Positions 45,750-56,095 of a stretch of 64,000 nucleotides of DNA are shown piece after piece. The stretch spans positions 2,545,167 to 2,609,166 of the forward strand of contig NZ_CP073751.1 in NCBI RefSeq assembly GCF_020025155.1. The letters run 5' to 3'. The position numbers and the translations under genes are program-made. The notes beneath the pieces were generated by a model. The model saw nothing but the letters and a program-made list of their open reading frames with translations, did not search any database and was not told where the DNA came from. Origin of the DNA: Halopseudomonas nanhaiensis. Lineage in GTDB: Bacteria; Pseudomonadota; Gammaproteobacteria; Pseudomonadales; Pseudomonadaceae. Each line of letters starts with the position of its first letter. Within the stretch, counting starts at the first letter, position 1.

Positions 45750-48371
45750 TTACTGCTGGGCTATCCAGTCGAGCGCCTGAGACATGGCGCTGTCCAGCTT
45801 GGCCGGCTCGGTACCGCCGCCCTGGGCCATGTCCGGCCGGCCACCACCCTTGCCACCCACTGCCGAAGCGGCATGCCGGATAAGGTCGCCGGCTTTTACC
45901 CTACCGGTCAGATCCTTGGTGACACCCGCCACCAGCACCACTTTTCCGTCGAGCTCGCCTCCCAGCATCACGACAGCGGAGCCCAGCTTGTTCTTCAGTT
46001 GATCGACCAGAGCCAGCAAGGCCTTGCCGTCGGCGCCGTCAACTCGCTGCACGAGAACCTGCATGCCCGCGACAGACTGCGCAGCGCCGGCCAGATCACT
46101 TCCAACCGCGCTGGCGGCCTTGGCCTTCAGCTGCTCGATTTCCTTCTCCATCTGCCGGTTGCGCTCGACCAGCCCGGAGACCTTTTCCAGGGCGTTATCC
46201 CGCGAACCTCTGACCATCTGCGCGACCTGGCGCAACTGCTCTTCCAGTGACACCAGATAATCGAAGGCCGGCTGGCCGGTTACCGCTTCGATACGGCGAA
46301 CGCCTGCGGCGACGCCTGCTTCGCTGGTGATCTTGAACAGTCCGATGTCGCCGGTGCGGCTGACATGTGTGCCGCCGCACAGCTCGACGGAAAAGCCATT
46401 GCCCATCGTCAAGACGCGGACCCGGTCGCCGTACTTTTCACCGAACAACGCCATGGCGCCCTTGCGCTTGGCGGTTTCGATATCGGTCACCTCGATAGCC
46501 ACTTCGGTATTCAGACGAATATGTTCGTTGACCATGTCTTCAATACGACGAAGCTGTTCGGAACTGATCGCCTCGAAGTGACTGAAATCGAAACGCAAAC
46601 GCAGACTATCGACCAGCGATCCTTTCTGCTGCACATGCTCGCCGAGAGTCTCACGCAGCGCAGCGTGCAACAGGTGAGTGGCGGAGTGGTTGAGCTTGGT
46701 CGCCTGACGAACGCTATCATCCACGACCGCGCGGATCGTAGCGCCCACGCTCAGGCTCCCGCTGGCAACCACCCCATGATGCAGGTGAGCGTTGCCGCCC
46801 TTGGTGGTATCCCGTACGTCAAAGCGCACACCAGCACCTTCCAGGTAGCCGGTGTCGCCTACCTGTCCGCCGGACTCTGCATAAAACGGCGTCTCGTCCA
46901 GAATGACGACGCCAGCTTGCCCTTCCTCGAGACGGTCGGCGGCCTGACCTTCGCAGAACAGCGCGACGATCCGACCGGAACCAGCGGTCCCCTCGTAACC
47001 CTGGAAGCGGGTTTCGGCGTCGACCTTCAGCAGCGCGTTGTAGTCGACGCTGAACTGGCTGGCCGACCGCGCGCGCTCACGCTGCGCCTCCATGGCCTTC
47101 TCGAAGCCCGCTTCGTCCAGCGTCAACCCACGCTCGCGGGCGATGTCCCCGGTCAGATCCATCGGGAATCCATAGGTATCGTACAGCTTGAATATGATGT
47201 CGCCGGGTATTTCATTGCCGGACAGACCAGCCAGATCCTGCTCGAGTATTCGCAGCCCCTGCTCAAGCGTCTTGGCGAACTGCTCTTCTTCTGACTTCAG
47301 CACACGCTCGATATGCGCCTGCTGGGCTTTGAGTTCAGGAAAGGCGTCGCCCATCTCGGCGACGAGTGCATCAACGATCTTGTAGAAGAACGCGCCCTGT
47401 GCGCCCAGCTTGTTGCCATGACGGCAGGCCCGGCGAATGATCCGGCGCAGCACATAACCACGTCCCTCGTTGGAGGGCAGAACGCCGTCGGCGATGAGGA
47501 AACTGCACGAGCGGATATGATCGGCGACCACTTTCAAGGACGCTTCATCATCCTTCTCGCGGCCGATAGCACGCGCAGCTGCGGCGAGAAGGCTCTGAAA
47601 CAGGTCGATCTCGTAGTTCGAGTTGACGTGCTGCAATACCGCGCTGATACGCTCCAGCCCCATGCCGGTGTCTACGCTAGGTGCGGGCAGCGGCTGCATC
47701 TGGCCGTCTGCCGTGCGATTGAACTGCATGAACACGTTGTTCCAGATCTCGATATAGCGGTCGCCGTCCTCCTCCGGGCTGCCTGGAGGGCCACCCCATA
47801 TCTCCGGACCGTGATCGAAGAAAATCTCGGTGCAGGGGCCACATGGGCCGGTGTCGCCCATCGCCCAGAAATTATCGGACGCATAGGGGGCGCCCTTGTT
47901 GTCGCCAATACGCACCATACGTTCTGCAGGCACCCCGATCTCGCGGGTCCAGATATCGTAGGCTTCGTCGTCACTGGCGTACACGGTGACCCAGAGTTTT
48001 TCCGCAGGAAGCCCCAGCCAGTCGCTGGACGTCAGGAATTCCCAGGCGTAGCAAATGGCATCGCGCTTGAAGTAATCACCGAAGCTGAAATTTCCCAGCA
48101 TCTCGAAAAACGTATGGTGGCGAGCGGTATAGCCGACGTTTTCAAGGTCATTGTGCTTCCCGCCAGCACGGACGCACTTCTGGCTACTGGTGGCACGGGT
48201 ATAGGCGCGCTTCTCCAGCCCCAGGAAACAGTCCTTGAACTGGTTCATGCCGGCATTGGTGAACAGCAGCGTCGGATCGTTTGCCGGAATCAGCGAACTG
48301 GAGGCGACGCGGGTATGACCTTTCTCTTCAAAGAAGCGGAGGAAGGCTTCACGGATCTCTGCGCTTTTCAT
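45750..48371 (-). CDS. alaS: alanyl-tRNA synthetase
   Basis: 873 residues from [22 protein letters not shown], with AAGGG ahead; 15 upstream codons are rejected. The class II catalytic core (residues 1-250) has [15 protein letters not shown] and [10 protein letters not shown]. The editing domain has [16 protein letters not shown] and the later [15 protein letters not shown]-terminal C-Ala domain follows ([34 protein letters not shown]). It charges tRNA-Ala and clears mischarged Ser and Gly. Confidence 0.98.
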   Translation of the reverse strand: MKSAEIREAFLRFFEEKGHTRVASSSLIPANDPTLLFTNAGMNQFKDCFLGLEKRAYTRATSSQKCVRAGGKHNDLENVGYTARHHTFFEMLGNFSFGDYFKRDAICYAWEFLTSSDWLGLPAEKLWVTVYASDDEAYDIWTREIGVPAERMVRIGDNKGAPYASDNFWAMGDTGPCGPCTEIFFDHGPEIWGGPPGSPEEDGDRYIEIWNNVFMQFNRTADGQMQPLPAPSVDTGMGLERISAVLQHVNSNYEIDLFQSLLAAAARAIGREKDDEASLKVVADHIRSCSFLIADGVLPSNEGRGYVLRRIIRRACRHGNKLGAQGAFFYKIVDALVAEMGDAFPELKAQQAHIERVLKSEEEQFAKTLEQGLRILEQDLAGLSGNEIPGDIIFKLYDTYGFPMDLTGDIARERGLTLDEAGFEKAMEAQRERARSASQFSVDYNALLKVDAETRFQGYEGTAGSGRIVALFCEGQAADRLEEGQAGVVILDETPFYAESGGQVGDTGYLEGAGVRFDVRDTTKGGNAHLHHGVVASGSLSVGATIRAVVDDSVRQATKLNHSATHLLHAALRETLGEHVQQKGSLVDSLRLRFDFSHFEAISSEQLRRIEDMVNEHIRLNTEVAIEVTDIETAKRKGAMALFGEKYGDRVRVLTMGNGFSVELCGGTHVSRTGDIGLFKITSEAGVAAGVRRIEAVTGQPAFDYLVSLEEQLRQVAQMVRGSRDNALEKVSGLVERNRQMEKEIEQLKAKAASAVGSDLAGAAQSVAGMQVLVQRVDGADGKALLALVDQLKNKLGSAVVMLGGELDGKVVLVAGVTKDLTGRVKAGDLIRHAASAVGGKGGGRPDMAQGGGTEPAKLDSAMSQALDWIAQQ

Positions 48372-48524
48372 ATATCCCTTACCACGGTGCGGATCGGCCG
48401 GACGTGGGTCCGGCAAAGAGCGGCATTATATAAGCATCACGGTCGCACTTGCATCAGCCGGCCGCTTGATAATGGCTATGGTTACCATAGCCACGGCGCC
48501 GTGCGGATGCCAGAAAGGCGGGTT

Positions 48525-49565
48525 TCAGACGAAGCTTGAAACGGATTGCCTGCCGACAAGCGAAACGGCCCGGACCGGTGCTCCCGGTCGCAGCCCAAGA
48601 CGCTCGGCGGAGTCCATCGACACAACCAGCGTGCCGGCAGCCATGCGGGCCGGTGCCGCGATGATCCGACAGTTCTGCCGGGCCCGATTGTGAATGAGGA
48701 AGGTATCGGCATCTTCACCCGGCGTACCGGTGGCAAGCACCAGCACCCGGCTCTCGCCGATTGCGCGAACCTGTCCGATGGGCGCCTCCAGAGTGGGGCC
48801 GCCGTCGAAGATGTCGATGTACCCCTGATCCGTCAGCCCCTCCTCCCGCAGCATGGCCAGGCCAAGCTCCGAGTCCGGATGTACCTGACCGATAGCCTCC
48901 CTCGCCGCCTGGCTCAGAAAGCAGGCATACAGCGGAAATTTGGGCATCATCTCGGCAATGAACGCCTTGCTGCCGATGCCCGTCAGGTAGTCAGCGCGCG
49001 CGAACTCCATGCGGAAGAAATGTTTGCCCAGGCTGTCCCAGAACGGCGACCGCCCCTGTTCGTCGGACAGCCCGCGCATTTCCACGATCACGCGGCTGGA
49101 GAAATCGGCAATGAACTCGGCCATGAACAGAAAACGGGCCTTGGACAAGAGCCGACCATTGCCGACGTTTCGCTGCTGCGGAGGCAAATAAAACGAACAC
49201 AAGGCTGTCGCGCCGGTGAGGTCGTTGACCAGAAACAGGGTCGGATGCTGCCGGTAGACGTCCAGCTCGCGACTGGCAGTGACTGTCAGCCCCATGCGGT
49301 AGCTGTACCAGGGCTCTCGCAGGCCCGCAGCGGCAAGCATGCCGCTCGTGCCGACCGCCTGCCCCGCCTCATCCTCGAGGACGAACAGATAATCCGCATC
49401 GGCTGGCGCCACGCCGCCGGCAAAGCTGGCCTGAACCGTGTCCAGACGACGGGCAAGCCGCTCCTCGCTCGCAGGCAGGCTGGTCAACCCGGAGCCCGCG
49501 TCGCCGGCCAATCGCAGTAGACTGGCCAGATCGTCTGGACGTGCTGCTCGTACCAGCATTGTCAT
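48525..49565 (-). CDS. aruG: arginine N-succinyltransferase, beta subunit
   Basis: 346 residues of the AstA fold: MLVRAARPDDLASLLRLAGDAGSGLTSLP, then YSYRMGLTVTASRELDVYRQHPTLFLVNDLTGATALCSFYL, SPFWDSLGKHFFRMEFARADYLTG and YIDIFDGGPTLEA. It pairs with AruF to succinylate arginine or ornithine in the first step of the AST catabolic route. Its ATG overlaps the aruF stop (ATGA). aruD, aruB and aruE do not follow; the next gene is alaS. Confidence 0.92.
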   Translation of the reverse strand: MTMLVRAARPDDLASLLRLAGDAGSGLTSLPASEERLARRLDTVQASFAGGVAPADADYLFVLEDEAGQAVGTSGMLAAAGLREPWYSYRMGLTVTASRELDVYRQHPTLFLVNDLTGATALCSFYLPPQQRNVGNGRLLSKARFLFMAEFIADFSSRVIVEMRGLSDEQGRSPFWDSLGKHFFRMEFARADYLTGIGSKAFIAEMMPKFPLYACFLSQAAREAIGQVHPDSELGLAMLREEGLTDQGYIDIFDGGPTLEAPIGQVRAIGESRVLVLATGTPGEDADTFLIHNRARQNCRIIAAPARMAAGTLVVSMDSAERLGLRPGAPVRAVSLVGRQSVSSFV

Positions 49566-50584
49566 GTCTCCTGCACCAGGCTGACCCTGTCACCTTCTAC
49601 CACTCCGAGCGCTGCGGCCTGCTCGCTGTCGAGTGAAACATCGTCGCCTGGAGACCAGGCAAGATCGAGTACCGTAGCGCGGAAGCCGGCCACCTGTTGG
49701 TTGGCCACCAGCCAGGAGTCGCTACCACCTGCCTTCTCAACAATGCGCACCGAGGCGGACTGACCGCTCTGCACCGTACGCAGCGCTGCGGTTTTGGCCT
49801 GCACCACCGGCCCGCCATCGAAGATATCGACGTAGTCATCCGTCTCGAATCCTTCCTCGAGAAGAATTTCGAAAACGTCCTGTGCGCTGGCGTGCGCCTG
49901 ACCGATAGCTTCCTGCGCGGAGTCGGAGAGCATCGGAACATAAATCGGATAACCGGGCATCAGTTCGGCTAGAAAATGACGACCACGGCTACTGCCCAGT
50001 TGCTCGGCCTCGAGATAGCTGACAGCGAAGAAGTGTCGACCGACCGCATCCCAGAACGGCGCGTTGCCTTCTACATCGCTGACGCCAACCACCTCCACCG
50101 CGGTGGCTTCGGCGAAACGCTGCGGATGATTGGCCATGAACAGCAGACGACCGCGAACGTTGAGCGCGCGGACCCGCGCATCTCTCTGGATCGCAGGATC
50201 CAGATGAAAGCCAGCCAGCAGGCTGTGTCCGGTCAGGTCGTGACACAATGACAGCACGTGAATGCGGTTATGCAGCCCCAGCTCGCGGGAGGCGTGAACG
50301 AACATTTCGTTGCGGAAGGTATAGAACGGCTGACTGAAGCCGGCCGAGGCGATGATGCTGCTGCATCCCACCAGGTTCCTGCTCTGGCTGTCCTCTATCA
50401 CGAAGAAATAGCGCTCCTCCCCACTGAAGGCCACGTCCGCGGCCATCGATGCGAGGGATGCCTCGATAATGGTCACCAGTCGCTCCCGCTCAGTCGGAAG
50501 CGACGTAACCCCGACCGGGCTCGCTGCGGCCAGCCGCTCGATTTCGGCCAGGTCATCCATCGTGCACAGGCGCTGGATCAGCAT
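49562..50584 (-). CDS. aruF: arginine/ornithine N-succinyltransferase, alpha subunit
   Basis: 340 residues, paralogous to AruG along its whole length: GVTSLPTERERLVTIIEASLASM, FYTFRNEMFVHASRELGLHNRIHVLSLCHDLTGHSLLAGF, APFWDAVGRHFFAVSYLEAEQLG, YVDIFDGGPVVQA. The duplicated pair forms a heteromer in pseudomonads. Fifteen bases after aruC. Confidence 0.92.
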   Translation of the reverse strand: MLIQRLCTMDDLAEIERLAAASPVGVTSLPTERERLVTIIEASLASMAADVAFSGEERYFFVIEDSQSRNLVGCSSIIASAGFSQPFYTFRNEMFVHASRELGLHNRIHVLSLCHDLTGHSLLAGFHLDPAIQRDARVRALNVRGRLLFMANHPQRFAEATAVEVVGVSDVEGNAPFWDAVGRHFFAVSYLEAEQLGSSRGRHFLAELMPGYPIYVPMLSDSAQEAIGQAHASAQDVFEILLEEGFETDDYVDIFDGGPVVQAKTAALRTVQSGQSASVRIVEKAGGSDSWLVANQQVAGFRATVLDLAWSPGDDVSLDSEQAAALGVVEGDRVSLVQET

Positions 50585-50599
50585 CAGAAGCTCCGCACG

Positions 50600-51811
50600 T
50601 CAGCCGGCCAGCGACACAAGAGCCTTGCGCAGACGCTGCAGGGCCTCGGCTATGTCCGTTTCCGGAATGATCAGGCTCGGCGCCAGACGCATAACGTCAG
50701 GGCCGGCCTGCAGAACCAGAAGCCCCTCTCTCTGGGCTGCCTCCTGAATCTGCCGCGCCTGACCTCGCCATTGCTCGGCCAGCACGGCGCCAATCAGCAA
50801 CCCCTGGCCACGCACCGAGTGAAAGACCGGCAAGTCGGCAGAGATCCCCATCAAGCCGTCGGCAATCAACCGATAGCGATGCTGCACGCCGCTGAGCACC
50901 TCGTCCGTGTTGACGATGTCGAGTACCCGCTCGGCGACCGCGCAACCCAGAGGATTGCCCCCGTAGGTGCTTCCGTGGGTACCTACCCCGAAATGCGCCG
51001 CGATGGCGTCACGGGTAAGCATCGCCGAGATCGGGAATCCACCACCGAGACTTTTTGCGCTGGTGAGAATGTCCGGCTCGACCTCGCTGTGCATATAGGC
51101 GAAGAGCTTACCGGTACGCCCCATTCCGCTCTGCACTTCATCGAAGATCAGCAGCGCATTGTGCTGGTCGCAGAGCTTGCGCACGGAGGCAAGATACCCC
51201 TGCGCCGCCGGGATGACACCACCCTCACCCTGAATGGGCTCGATGACCACCGCACAGGTATCGGCCGATATTGCCTGCTCCAGCGCGGCGATGTCGTTAT
51301 AGGGAACATGACTGATGCCCTCCAGCGCCGGGCCGAAGCCTTGCGAGTACTTGGGCTGGCCACCGACGCTGACGGTAAACAGCGTCCGCCCGTGAAAACT
51401 GTTGGTGCAGGCAATGATCTGGTTCTTCTGCGGTCCCGCGGTCTCGTGCGCCCAACGGCGGGCAAGCTTGAAAGCGGCCTCGTTGGCTTCGGCTCCCGAA
51501 TTGGCGAAGAACACGCGATCAGCGAAGGTGGCATCGACCAGCTTGGCGGCCAGGCGCAGCGCCGGCTCGTTGGTCAGTACGTTGGAGACATGCCAGAGCT
51601 TGCCGGCCTGCTCGGTCAGAGCGTCAATGAGGTCAGGATGGGCGTGCCCCAGCGCGTTGACCGCAATGCCGCCCGCCAGATCGATATACTCCCTGCCCTG
51701 CTGGTCCCACACCCGTGATCCCTCGCCGCGCACCGGAATCATGTCTACAGGCGCGTAGTTGGGGACCATGAGCCGGTCGAAATCGGACCGGGTGACCTGC
51801 TTCGAATGCAT
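50600..51811 (-). CDS. aruC: succinylornithine/acetylornithine aminotransferase
   Basis: 403 residues, class III PLP aminotransferase. [18 protein letters not shown], the [19 protein letters not shown] region and the PLP lysine in [17 protein letters not shown] are present. In the arginine succinyltransferase route it converts succinylornithine to succinylglutamate semialdehyde; it can also serve arginine synthesis as ArgD. First structural gene after argR, 43 bases on. Confidence 0.93.
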   Translation of the reverse strand: MHSKQVTRSDFDRLMVPNYAPVDMIPVRGEGSRVWDQQGREYIDLAGGIAVNALGHAHPDLIDALTEQAGKLWHVSNVLTNEPALRLAAKLVDATFADRVFFANSGAEANEAAFKLARRWAHETAGPQKNQIIACTNSFHGRTLFTVSVGGQPKYSQGFGPALEGISHVPYNDIAALEQAISADTCAVVIEPIQGEGGVIPAAQGYLASVRKLCDQHNALLIFDEVQSGMGRTGKLFAYMHSEVEPDILTSAKSLGGGFPISAMLTRDAIAAHFGVGTHGSTYGGNPLGCAVAERVLDIVNTDEVLSGVQHRYRLIADGLMGISADLPVFHSVRGQGLLIGAVLAEQWRGQARQIQEAAQREGLLVLQAGPDVMRLAPSLIIPETDIAEALQRLRKALVSLAG

Positions 51812-51854
51812 CGCTATCTCCTGTCACCCGGCGCGGGCCGGGCTGTCGAATGAG

Positions 51855-52847
51855 TCATAGTTCCCGCGCTGCCGGATCCATCGCCTGCTGCGCACGACGC
51901 TGGTTGCGATCCTCACGCGGGGTAATACCAAAACAGTTGCGGTACGCACTGGAGAAGTGCGGGCCCGAGGAAAAACCACAGGACAGCCCGATCTGAATGA
52001 TCGACTTGCTGGTCTGCATCAGCATCTGACGCGCACGGTTGAGCCGCAGCTCGAGGTAGTACTGGGACGGCACGCTGTTCAGATACTGCTTGAAGATGCG
52101 CTCGAGCTGACGGCGGGACACACATACGTGGCGTGCAATTTCGTCCGTTGTCAGTGGCTCCTCGATGTTCGATTCCATCAGGATCACGGCCTGGGTCAGT
52201 TTGGGATGGGTACTGCCCAGCCGATTGCGCAGCGGCACGCGTTGACGCTCGCTGCCATCACGGATGCGCTCGACGATCAGATCTTCGGCTACCAGCGCGG
52301 CAAGGTCCTGGCCATGGTCTTCAGCGAGCAATGCCAGGAACAGATCGACCGTCGCCTGAGCGCCGCTGCTGCTCAAGCGTCCGCGATCCTGTTCGAACAG
52401 CTGGCTGGTCGCCGTTACAGCGGGGAAGCGTTCCTTGAAATCATCGATAAGCCGCCAATGCACGGCGCAGCGATGTTCATCAAGCAGGCCGCTCATCGCC
52501 AACGGTACGACGCCGCCCTCCAGCGCACCCAGGCCAACCCCATCCCGAACCAGGCCCCGCCATTGCTGTTGCAGCGGAGACGAGACCGAATCGGGAAGTT
52601 GTTGCGCATCCGCAGCAAGCCACAGCCGGGAAAGCGGGCCGCTGAAAGCGCTCCAGGAAGAAGCCGGCAGATGCCAGCCTTCTTCGGAGATGATCGGTTG
52701 CTCATCGAGGGTGTAGCAGCGCACCGCGTAGCAGTCGTATCCGGCCATGCGGTTGGCTGAGCGCAGGACGGACAGCCCGGGCATGATGGTACCGGGGTGC
52801 GTGCCGGGCCATAGCACGAATGCGATGTTTCGCAGCTCAGAGGCCAT
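51855..52847 (-). CDS. argR: AraC/XylS-type arginine regulator ArgR
   Basis: 330 residues, the length of pseudomonad ArgR. The N-terminal two thirds are a DJ-1/PfpI-like (class I amidotransferase-like) sensor domain (NIAFVLWPGTHPGTIMPGLSVLRSANRMAGYDC). The C-terminal AraC domain has two HTHs (LTTDEIARHVCVSRRQLERIFKQYL; SIIQIGLSCGFSSGPHFSSAYRNCFGITP). It responds to arginine and activates aru genes. A TGTCGC half-site like those of P. aeruginosa ArgR lies upstream (52930-52935, minus strand). Confidence 0.9.
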   Translation of the reverse strand: MASELRNIAFVLWPGTHPGTIMPGLSVLRSANRMAGYDCYAVRCYTLDEQPIISEEGWHLPASSWSAFSGPLSRLWLAADAQQLPDSVSSPLQQQWRGLVRDGVGLGALEGGVVPLAMSGLLDEHRCAVHWRLIDDFKERFPAVTATSQLFEQDRGRLSSSGAQATVDLFLALLAEDHGQDLAALVAEDLIVERIRDGSERQRVPLRNRLGSTHPKLTQAVILMESNIEEPLTTDEIARHVCVSRRQLERIFKQYLNSVPSQYYLELRLNRARQMLMQTSKSIIQIGLSCGFSSGPHFSSAYRNCFGITPREDRNQRRAQQAMDPAAREL

Positions 52848-52991
52848 CCATAGCTCCGCGCAAGCTGGTGGACACGAATACGCTCCGATTAACCTGAATC
52901 AGGATGAAGGCGCATTGTGCCACAAGCCGGCGACAGTGGCATCGGCCGCAATTCGCAAAAACCGCACCCTGACTGGCGCGGCCAGCGCGCC

Positions 52992-53810
52992 TCAGAGACC
53001 GGCTGTTTCCATTTTCTTGACAGCCAACTTGACCATCTCATCGTAGATGACCTGCGGATTGGTCTGTTTCGCAGCCCAGGCCTGACGTCCACTTTCATGG
53101 GGCAGGATCATGAACCGATCGGCTTCACTCTCTTCGAGAATGATGTTGGCGATGTCCGCCGCCGTTATGGGCGAGTTCTTCAGCAGCTGGGCTACCTGCT
53201 CCTTCGATGGACTGTCCGGCCCGCGATAGGAGTCGAGCAGATTGGTCTGGAAAAAGGAGGGGCACACCACGTTGACCTTTACGCCAAGCGGTTGCAGCTC
53301 GACCATGAGGCTTTCAGACAAGGCAACGACTCCGGCCTTCGCCACGTTGTAGTTGCTCATCCCCGGGGCCTGCATCAGCGCTGCCATGGATGCGATGTTG
53401 ATGATCCGACCGCTGCGCTGCTCCATCAACATGGGCATGAACGCCTTGCAGCCCTTGACGACGCCCATCAGGTTGATACTGATCTGCCATTCCCAGTCTT
53501 CGAGGGTGAGGTCCCAGAAAAAACCTCCGCTGGAGACGCCCGCATTATTGATCAGTACATCGACACCGCTCATGCGTTCCTGGCAGGTCTGAGCCAGGGC
53601 CGCTAATTGGCTGAAGTCGCGAACATCACATCGTGCTGTGAACCCCCAGGCGCCGAGCGCCTCTGCCATCGCCAGGGTCTCCTTCAACCCTTCGGTATTC
53701 ATGTCTGCCAGCGCCAGGCGCGCGCCTGCTTTGGCGTAGCGCAATGCCAGCTCGCGTCCAAGCCCGCTGCCCGCCCCGGTGATCACTACTCTCTGGCCGC
53801 TGTTATGCAT
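52992..53810 (-). CDS. short-chain dehydrogenase/reductase
   Basis: 272 residues. Cofactor motif TGAGSGLGRELA at residues about 11-22, NNAGVSSGG, catalytic Ser in NIASMAAL, and YNVAK with Tyr and Lys. D at the end of strand 2 (LALADMN) suggests NAD(H). No substrate can be read. It lies upstream of argR on the same strand, 144 bases apart, and is probably independent of arginine control. Confidence 0.85.
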   Translation of the reverse strand: MHNSGQRVVITGAGSGLGRELALRYAKAGARLALADMNTEGLKETLAMAEALGAWGFTARCDVRDFSQLAALAQTCQERMSGVDVLINNAGVSSGGFFWDLTLEDWEWQISINLMGVVKGCKAFMPMLMEQRSGRIINIASMAALMQAPGMSNYNVAKAGVVALSESLMVELQPLGVKVNVVCPSFFQTNLLDSYRGPDSPSKEQVAQLLKNSPITAADIANIILEESEADRFMILPHESGRQAWAAKQTNPQVIYDEMVKLAVKKMETAGL

Positions 53811-53963
53811 GGTTGCCCCTTAGCGACGCGGCTGGCCCACGCCACAGAATTATTGTTGGTCGATGCAATGCCAGACCAGTCTAACGACTAGGACTCGGTG
53901 CTACCGAGACGAAGCGCAATAATAAGTGCCGCGAATGGCGTTGAGTAACCAGCGTCGCTGCTC

Positions 53964-54650
53964 TCAGGGGTCGACGCCCTCCTCGGGGCATCCTCCACTC
54001 TCGCTGGGCAGGCGTTCAAGATAGTTTCGACGATACCGATCTTCTCCCATCGCCTGTATCTGCTCTTCTATCAGAAGATCGAACGGTCGAAGAAGCGGCT
54101 GGAAATGCCCCTCCGGCTCAAGCACTTCCAGCGCTGCGACACCGGCTTCGATCGTTGATAGCGCACCGGGAACCGGCGCCTTGCGCAGCCGATATCGGCT
54201 GGCCACACCAGTGGGAAGGGCCACCTGCTGTAGCGCGCGCAACACAGGATTTAGATGCAGCAGCTTGCGAGCCTTGCGCCAGGTGCCGTCGAGCAGCACC
54301 AACTGATGAGGCCGCGGGTCATCGACCTGGATCAGGGCGGAGGCAGACGGTCCGGGGAACAGCAGCCGCGTGCAGCGGGCGCTGTCTATCAGTCGCGTGT
54401 GCAGCGGTGAGTCCTCGCAGATCCGCTCCACCACATGCAGTTCCGCGTTGACCAATCCTGCAGCAAGCAACCTGGCAGTATTCAAAGCGTGATGCCGCTC
54501 GCTGGGGTGCTGGATGATCACCAGGCTGGTCGCGCAGACGACCTGTGGGATGCTTGCGCACAAGCATCGCGCCAGCGGCCGCGCGCACCGCCCGCAGCGT
54601 TTGGCTGAATGACCTTCGAGCATCTTCGGCACCGGCGGTAAAAAGCGCAT
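53964..54650 (-). CDS. DTW-domain tRNA-uridine aminocarboxypropyltransferase
   Basis: 228 residues from the ATG at 54650. A start at 54623 (MLEGHSAKRCGRC) is also possible, and the longer frame would overlap the radical SAM gene. The N-terminal cysteine cluster CGRCARPLARCLC probably binds Zn. LVIIQHPSERHHALNTARL and the family DGTW motif (LLDGTWRKARKLL) follow. DTW proteins such as TapT add an acp group from SAM to uridine in tRNA. The exact position modified cannot be told. Confidence 0.82.
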   Translation of the reverse strand: MRFLPPVPKMLEGHSAKRCGRCARPLARCLCASIPQVVCATSLVIIQHPSERHHALNTARLLAAGLVNAELHVVERICEDSPLHTRLIDSARCTRLLFPGPSASALIQVDDPRPHQLVLLDGTWRKARKLLHLNPVLRALQQVALPTGVASRYRLRKAPVPGALSTIEAGVAALEVLEPEGHFQPLLRPFDLLIEEQIQAMGEDRYRRNYLERLPSESGGCPEEGVDP

Positions 54651-54681
54651 CCTAACTGCGACGACGCACGCGTGCCAGCTA

Positions 54682-55746
54682 CTACAACAACGCCATCTGC
54701 TGTCCTGGTGGCGAGAACTGCGAACAATCCAGGGGCTCCCTCCCTTCCCGCTCATTCAACCCGAGTCGCTTGATCGCCAGACTGAAGCGGCGCGCGAGCA
54801 ACGCAGCAAACGGGCCTTCTCCACGAAACCGCTTACCGAATGTCGAATCGTACAGCTCCCCGCCTCGGCACTGACGCACCAGACTGAGCACATGCGCTGC
54901 GCGTTGTGGCATATGGGTATGCAGCCAGTCTTCGAAGAGCGGGGCGACTTCGTTTGGCAGACGCAAAAGAATGTAGGAGGCGCTGGTCGCTCCAGCCTGG
55001 GTAGCCGCTTCAAGTATCGACTCCAGCTCCGCATCGTTGACCATTGGAATCATTGGCGCACACATTACACCCACCGGAACCCCATGCTCGCTCAGCGTAC
55101 GTATCACCTTCAGTCGAGCGGCCGGGCTGGCTGTGCGCGGTTCGAGGGTACGCTTGAGTTCGTTATCCAGCGTCGTGACGCTCACCATTACCCTGACCAA
55201 TTGGCGCCGCGCCAATTCCGAGAGCAGATCCAGATCGCGCAGTACCATAGCGCTCTTGGTCACTAGCGTAACCGGGTGACGATAACGCAGCAGCACCTCG
55301 AGACACCCCCGGGTAATCCGTCGCTCCCGCTCGATGGGCTGATAGATGTCGGTATTGCCTCCCATGTGGATCGGCGCGCACTGATAGCCCGGCTTTTGCA
55401 ACTCCTGCTCCAGTAGCATCACCGCATTGGTCTTGGCAATCAGCCGCGTCTCGAAGTCCAGCCCCGGGGACATGTCCCAATAGGCGTGACTAGGTCTCGC
55501 ATAGCAATAGATACAGCCATGTTCACATCCTCGATAGGGATTGATGGAGCGATCGAAACCGATATCGGGGGACGTATTGCGGGCGATGATGGTTTTGGCG
55601 CGCTCCTCCCTTATCTCGGTGACGACGCGTGATTCAGGCGCTTCCTGAAACCAGCCGTCGGCTTCGGCAAGGGACAGGGTCGGGGCGAAACGATTGGGCA
55701 CATTCTGCGACGTGCCGCGACCGCGAATGGGGCCGGCGATGGACAT
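54682..55746 (-). CDS. PA0069-family radical SAM protein (SplB-like), LexA-box gene
   Basis: 354 residues. The 4Fe-4S motif CEHGCIYC (CxxxCxxC) is near residue 74 after INPYRG, as in spore photoproduct lyase relatives and the PA0069 family. KTNAVMLLEQEL, MGGNTDIYQPIERERRITRGCLEVL and VMVSVTTLDNELKRTLEPRTASP follow. Function is unproven; kinship with SplB suggests DNA or nucleotide chemistry. GGAG lies five bases before the ATG, and a near-consensus LexA box ends 17 bases upstream of it, so SOS induction is likely. Confidence 0.85.
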   Translation of the reverse strand: MSIAGPIRGRGTSQNVPNRFAPTLSLAEADGWFQEAPESRVVTEIREERAKTIIARNTSPDIGFDRSINPYRGCEHGCIYCYARPSHAYWDMSPGLDFETRLIAKTNAVMLLEQELQKPGYQCAPIHMGGNTDIYQPIERERRITRGCLEVLLRYRHPVTLVTKSAMVLRDLDLLSELARRQLVRVMVSVTTLDNELKRTLEPRTASPAARLKVIRTLSEHGVPVGVMCAPMIPMVNDAELESILEAATQAGATSASYILLRLPNEVAPLFEDWLHTHMPQRAAHVLSLVRQCRGGELYDSTFGKRFRGEGPFAALLARRFSLAIKRLGLNEREGREPLDCSQFSPPGQQMALL

Positions 55747-55763
55747 CAGTTCTCCGAAACATA

Positions 55764-55783
55764 TACTGTCTGGATATACAGTA
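55764..55783. promoter_or_regulatory. LexA (SOS) box
   Basis: TACTGT-CTGGATAT-ACAGTA: a full match to the gammaproteobacterial consensus arms (CTGT-N8-ACAG with flanking TA on both sides). Only the leftward radical SAM gene starts next to it. The box must overlap that promoter. Confidence 0.9.
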
Positions 55784-55821
55784 TATGGCTGGACGCCAAT
55801 CTGCTACCCCGCCCGTCGGGC

Positions 55822-55854
55822 AAAAAAAAAGCGATCTTCCTTTCGGGAGATCGC
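55822..55854 (-). terminator. terminator after ccoM
   Basis: On the minus strand GCGATCT / AGATCGC closes a stem around a short loop, followed by nine T. It lies about 50 bases past the ccoM stop and insulates the SOS box beyond. Confidence 0.9.
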
Positions 55855-55905
55855 TAAAGGCCTTGCGAGCCATGCACGTTGAAAAGCGGGAAAGTACTCG
55901 GCGGG

Positions 55906-56034
55906 TCAGGGGCGCTTGGCAGCCCGTGCGGGCTTGCGGCTGTCGCGCCAGATGAACAGCGCTACACCGCCGAGGAATGCGATCATCAACCCTACGGTGA
56001 GAACGCCTGCGATAACTGTTTCGTCGATGAACAT
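55906..56034 (-). CDS. ccoM: cbb3 cytochrome oxidase small subunit CcoM-like
   Basis: 42 residues. It begins MFIDETVIAGVLTVGLMIAF, a single membrane helix, then FIWRDSRKP and a basic tail. This closely resembles what I recall of CcoM, the accessory subunit found in the Pseudomonas stutzeri cbb3 oxidase, which stabilises the complex. AGGAGG precedes the ATG with an 8-base gap. An ANR box lies 62 bases upstream. The other oxidase genes are not in this window. Confidence 0.72.
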   Translation of the reverse strand: MFIDETVIAGVLTVGLMIAFLGGVALFIWRDSRKPARAAKRP

Positions 56035-56095
56035 GTCGGGGGACCTCCTGAATTCGTCCACGATTCAAGAGTATCTTCACCAGCCGGGCGGGTTA

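Noticed and set aside
47313-48539. 408-residue rightward frame opposite alaS
   Set aside because: Long only because of codon bias on the alaS strand; no Shine-Dalgarno and no protein motif.
50258-51718. 486-residue rightward frame opposite aruF/aruC
   Set aside because: Spans two real genes on the other strand; shadow frame.
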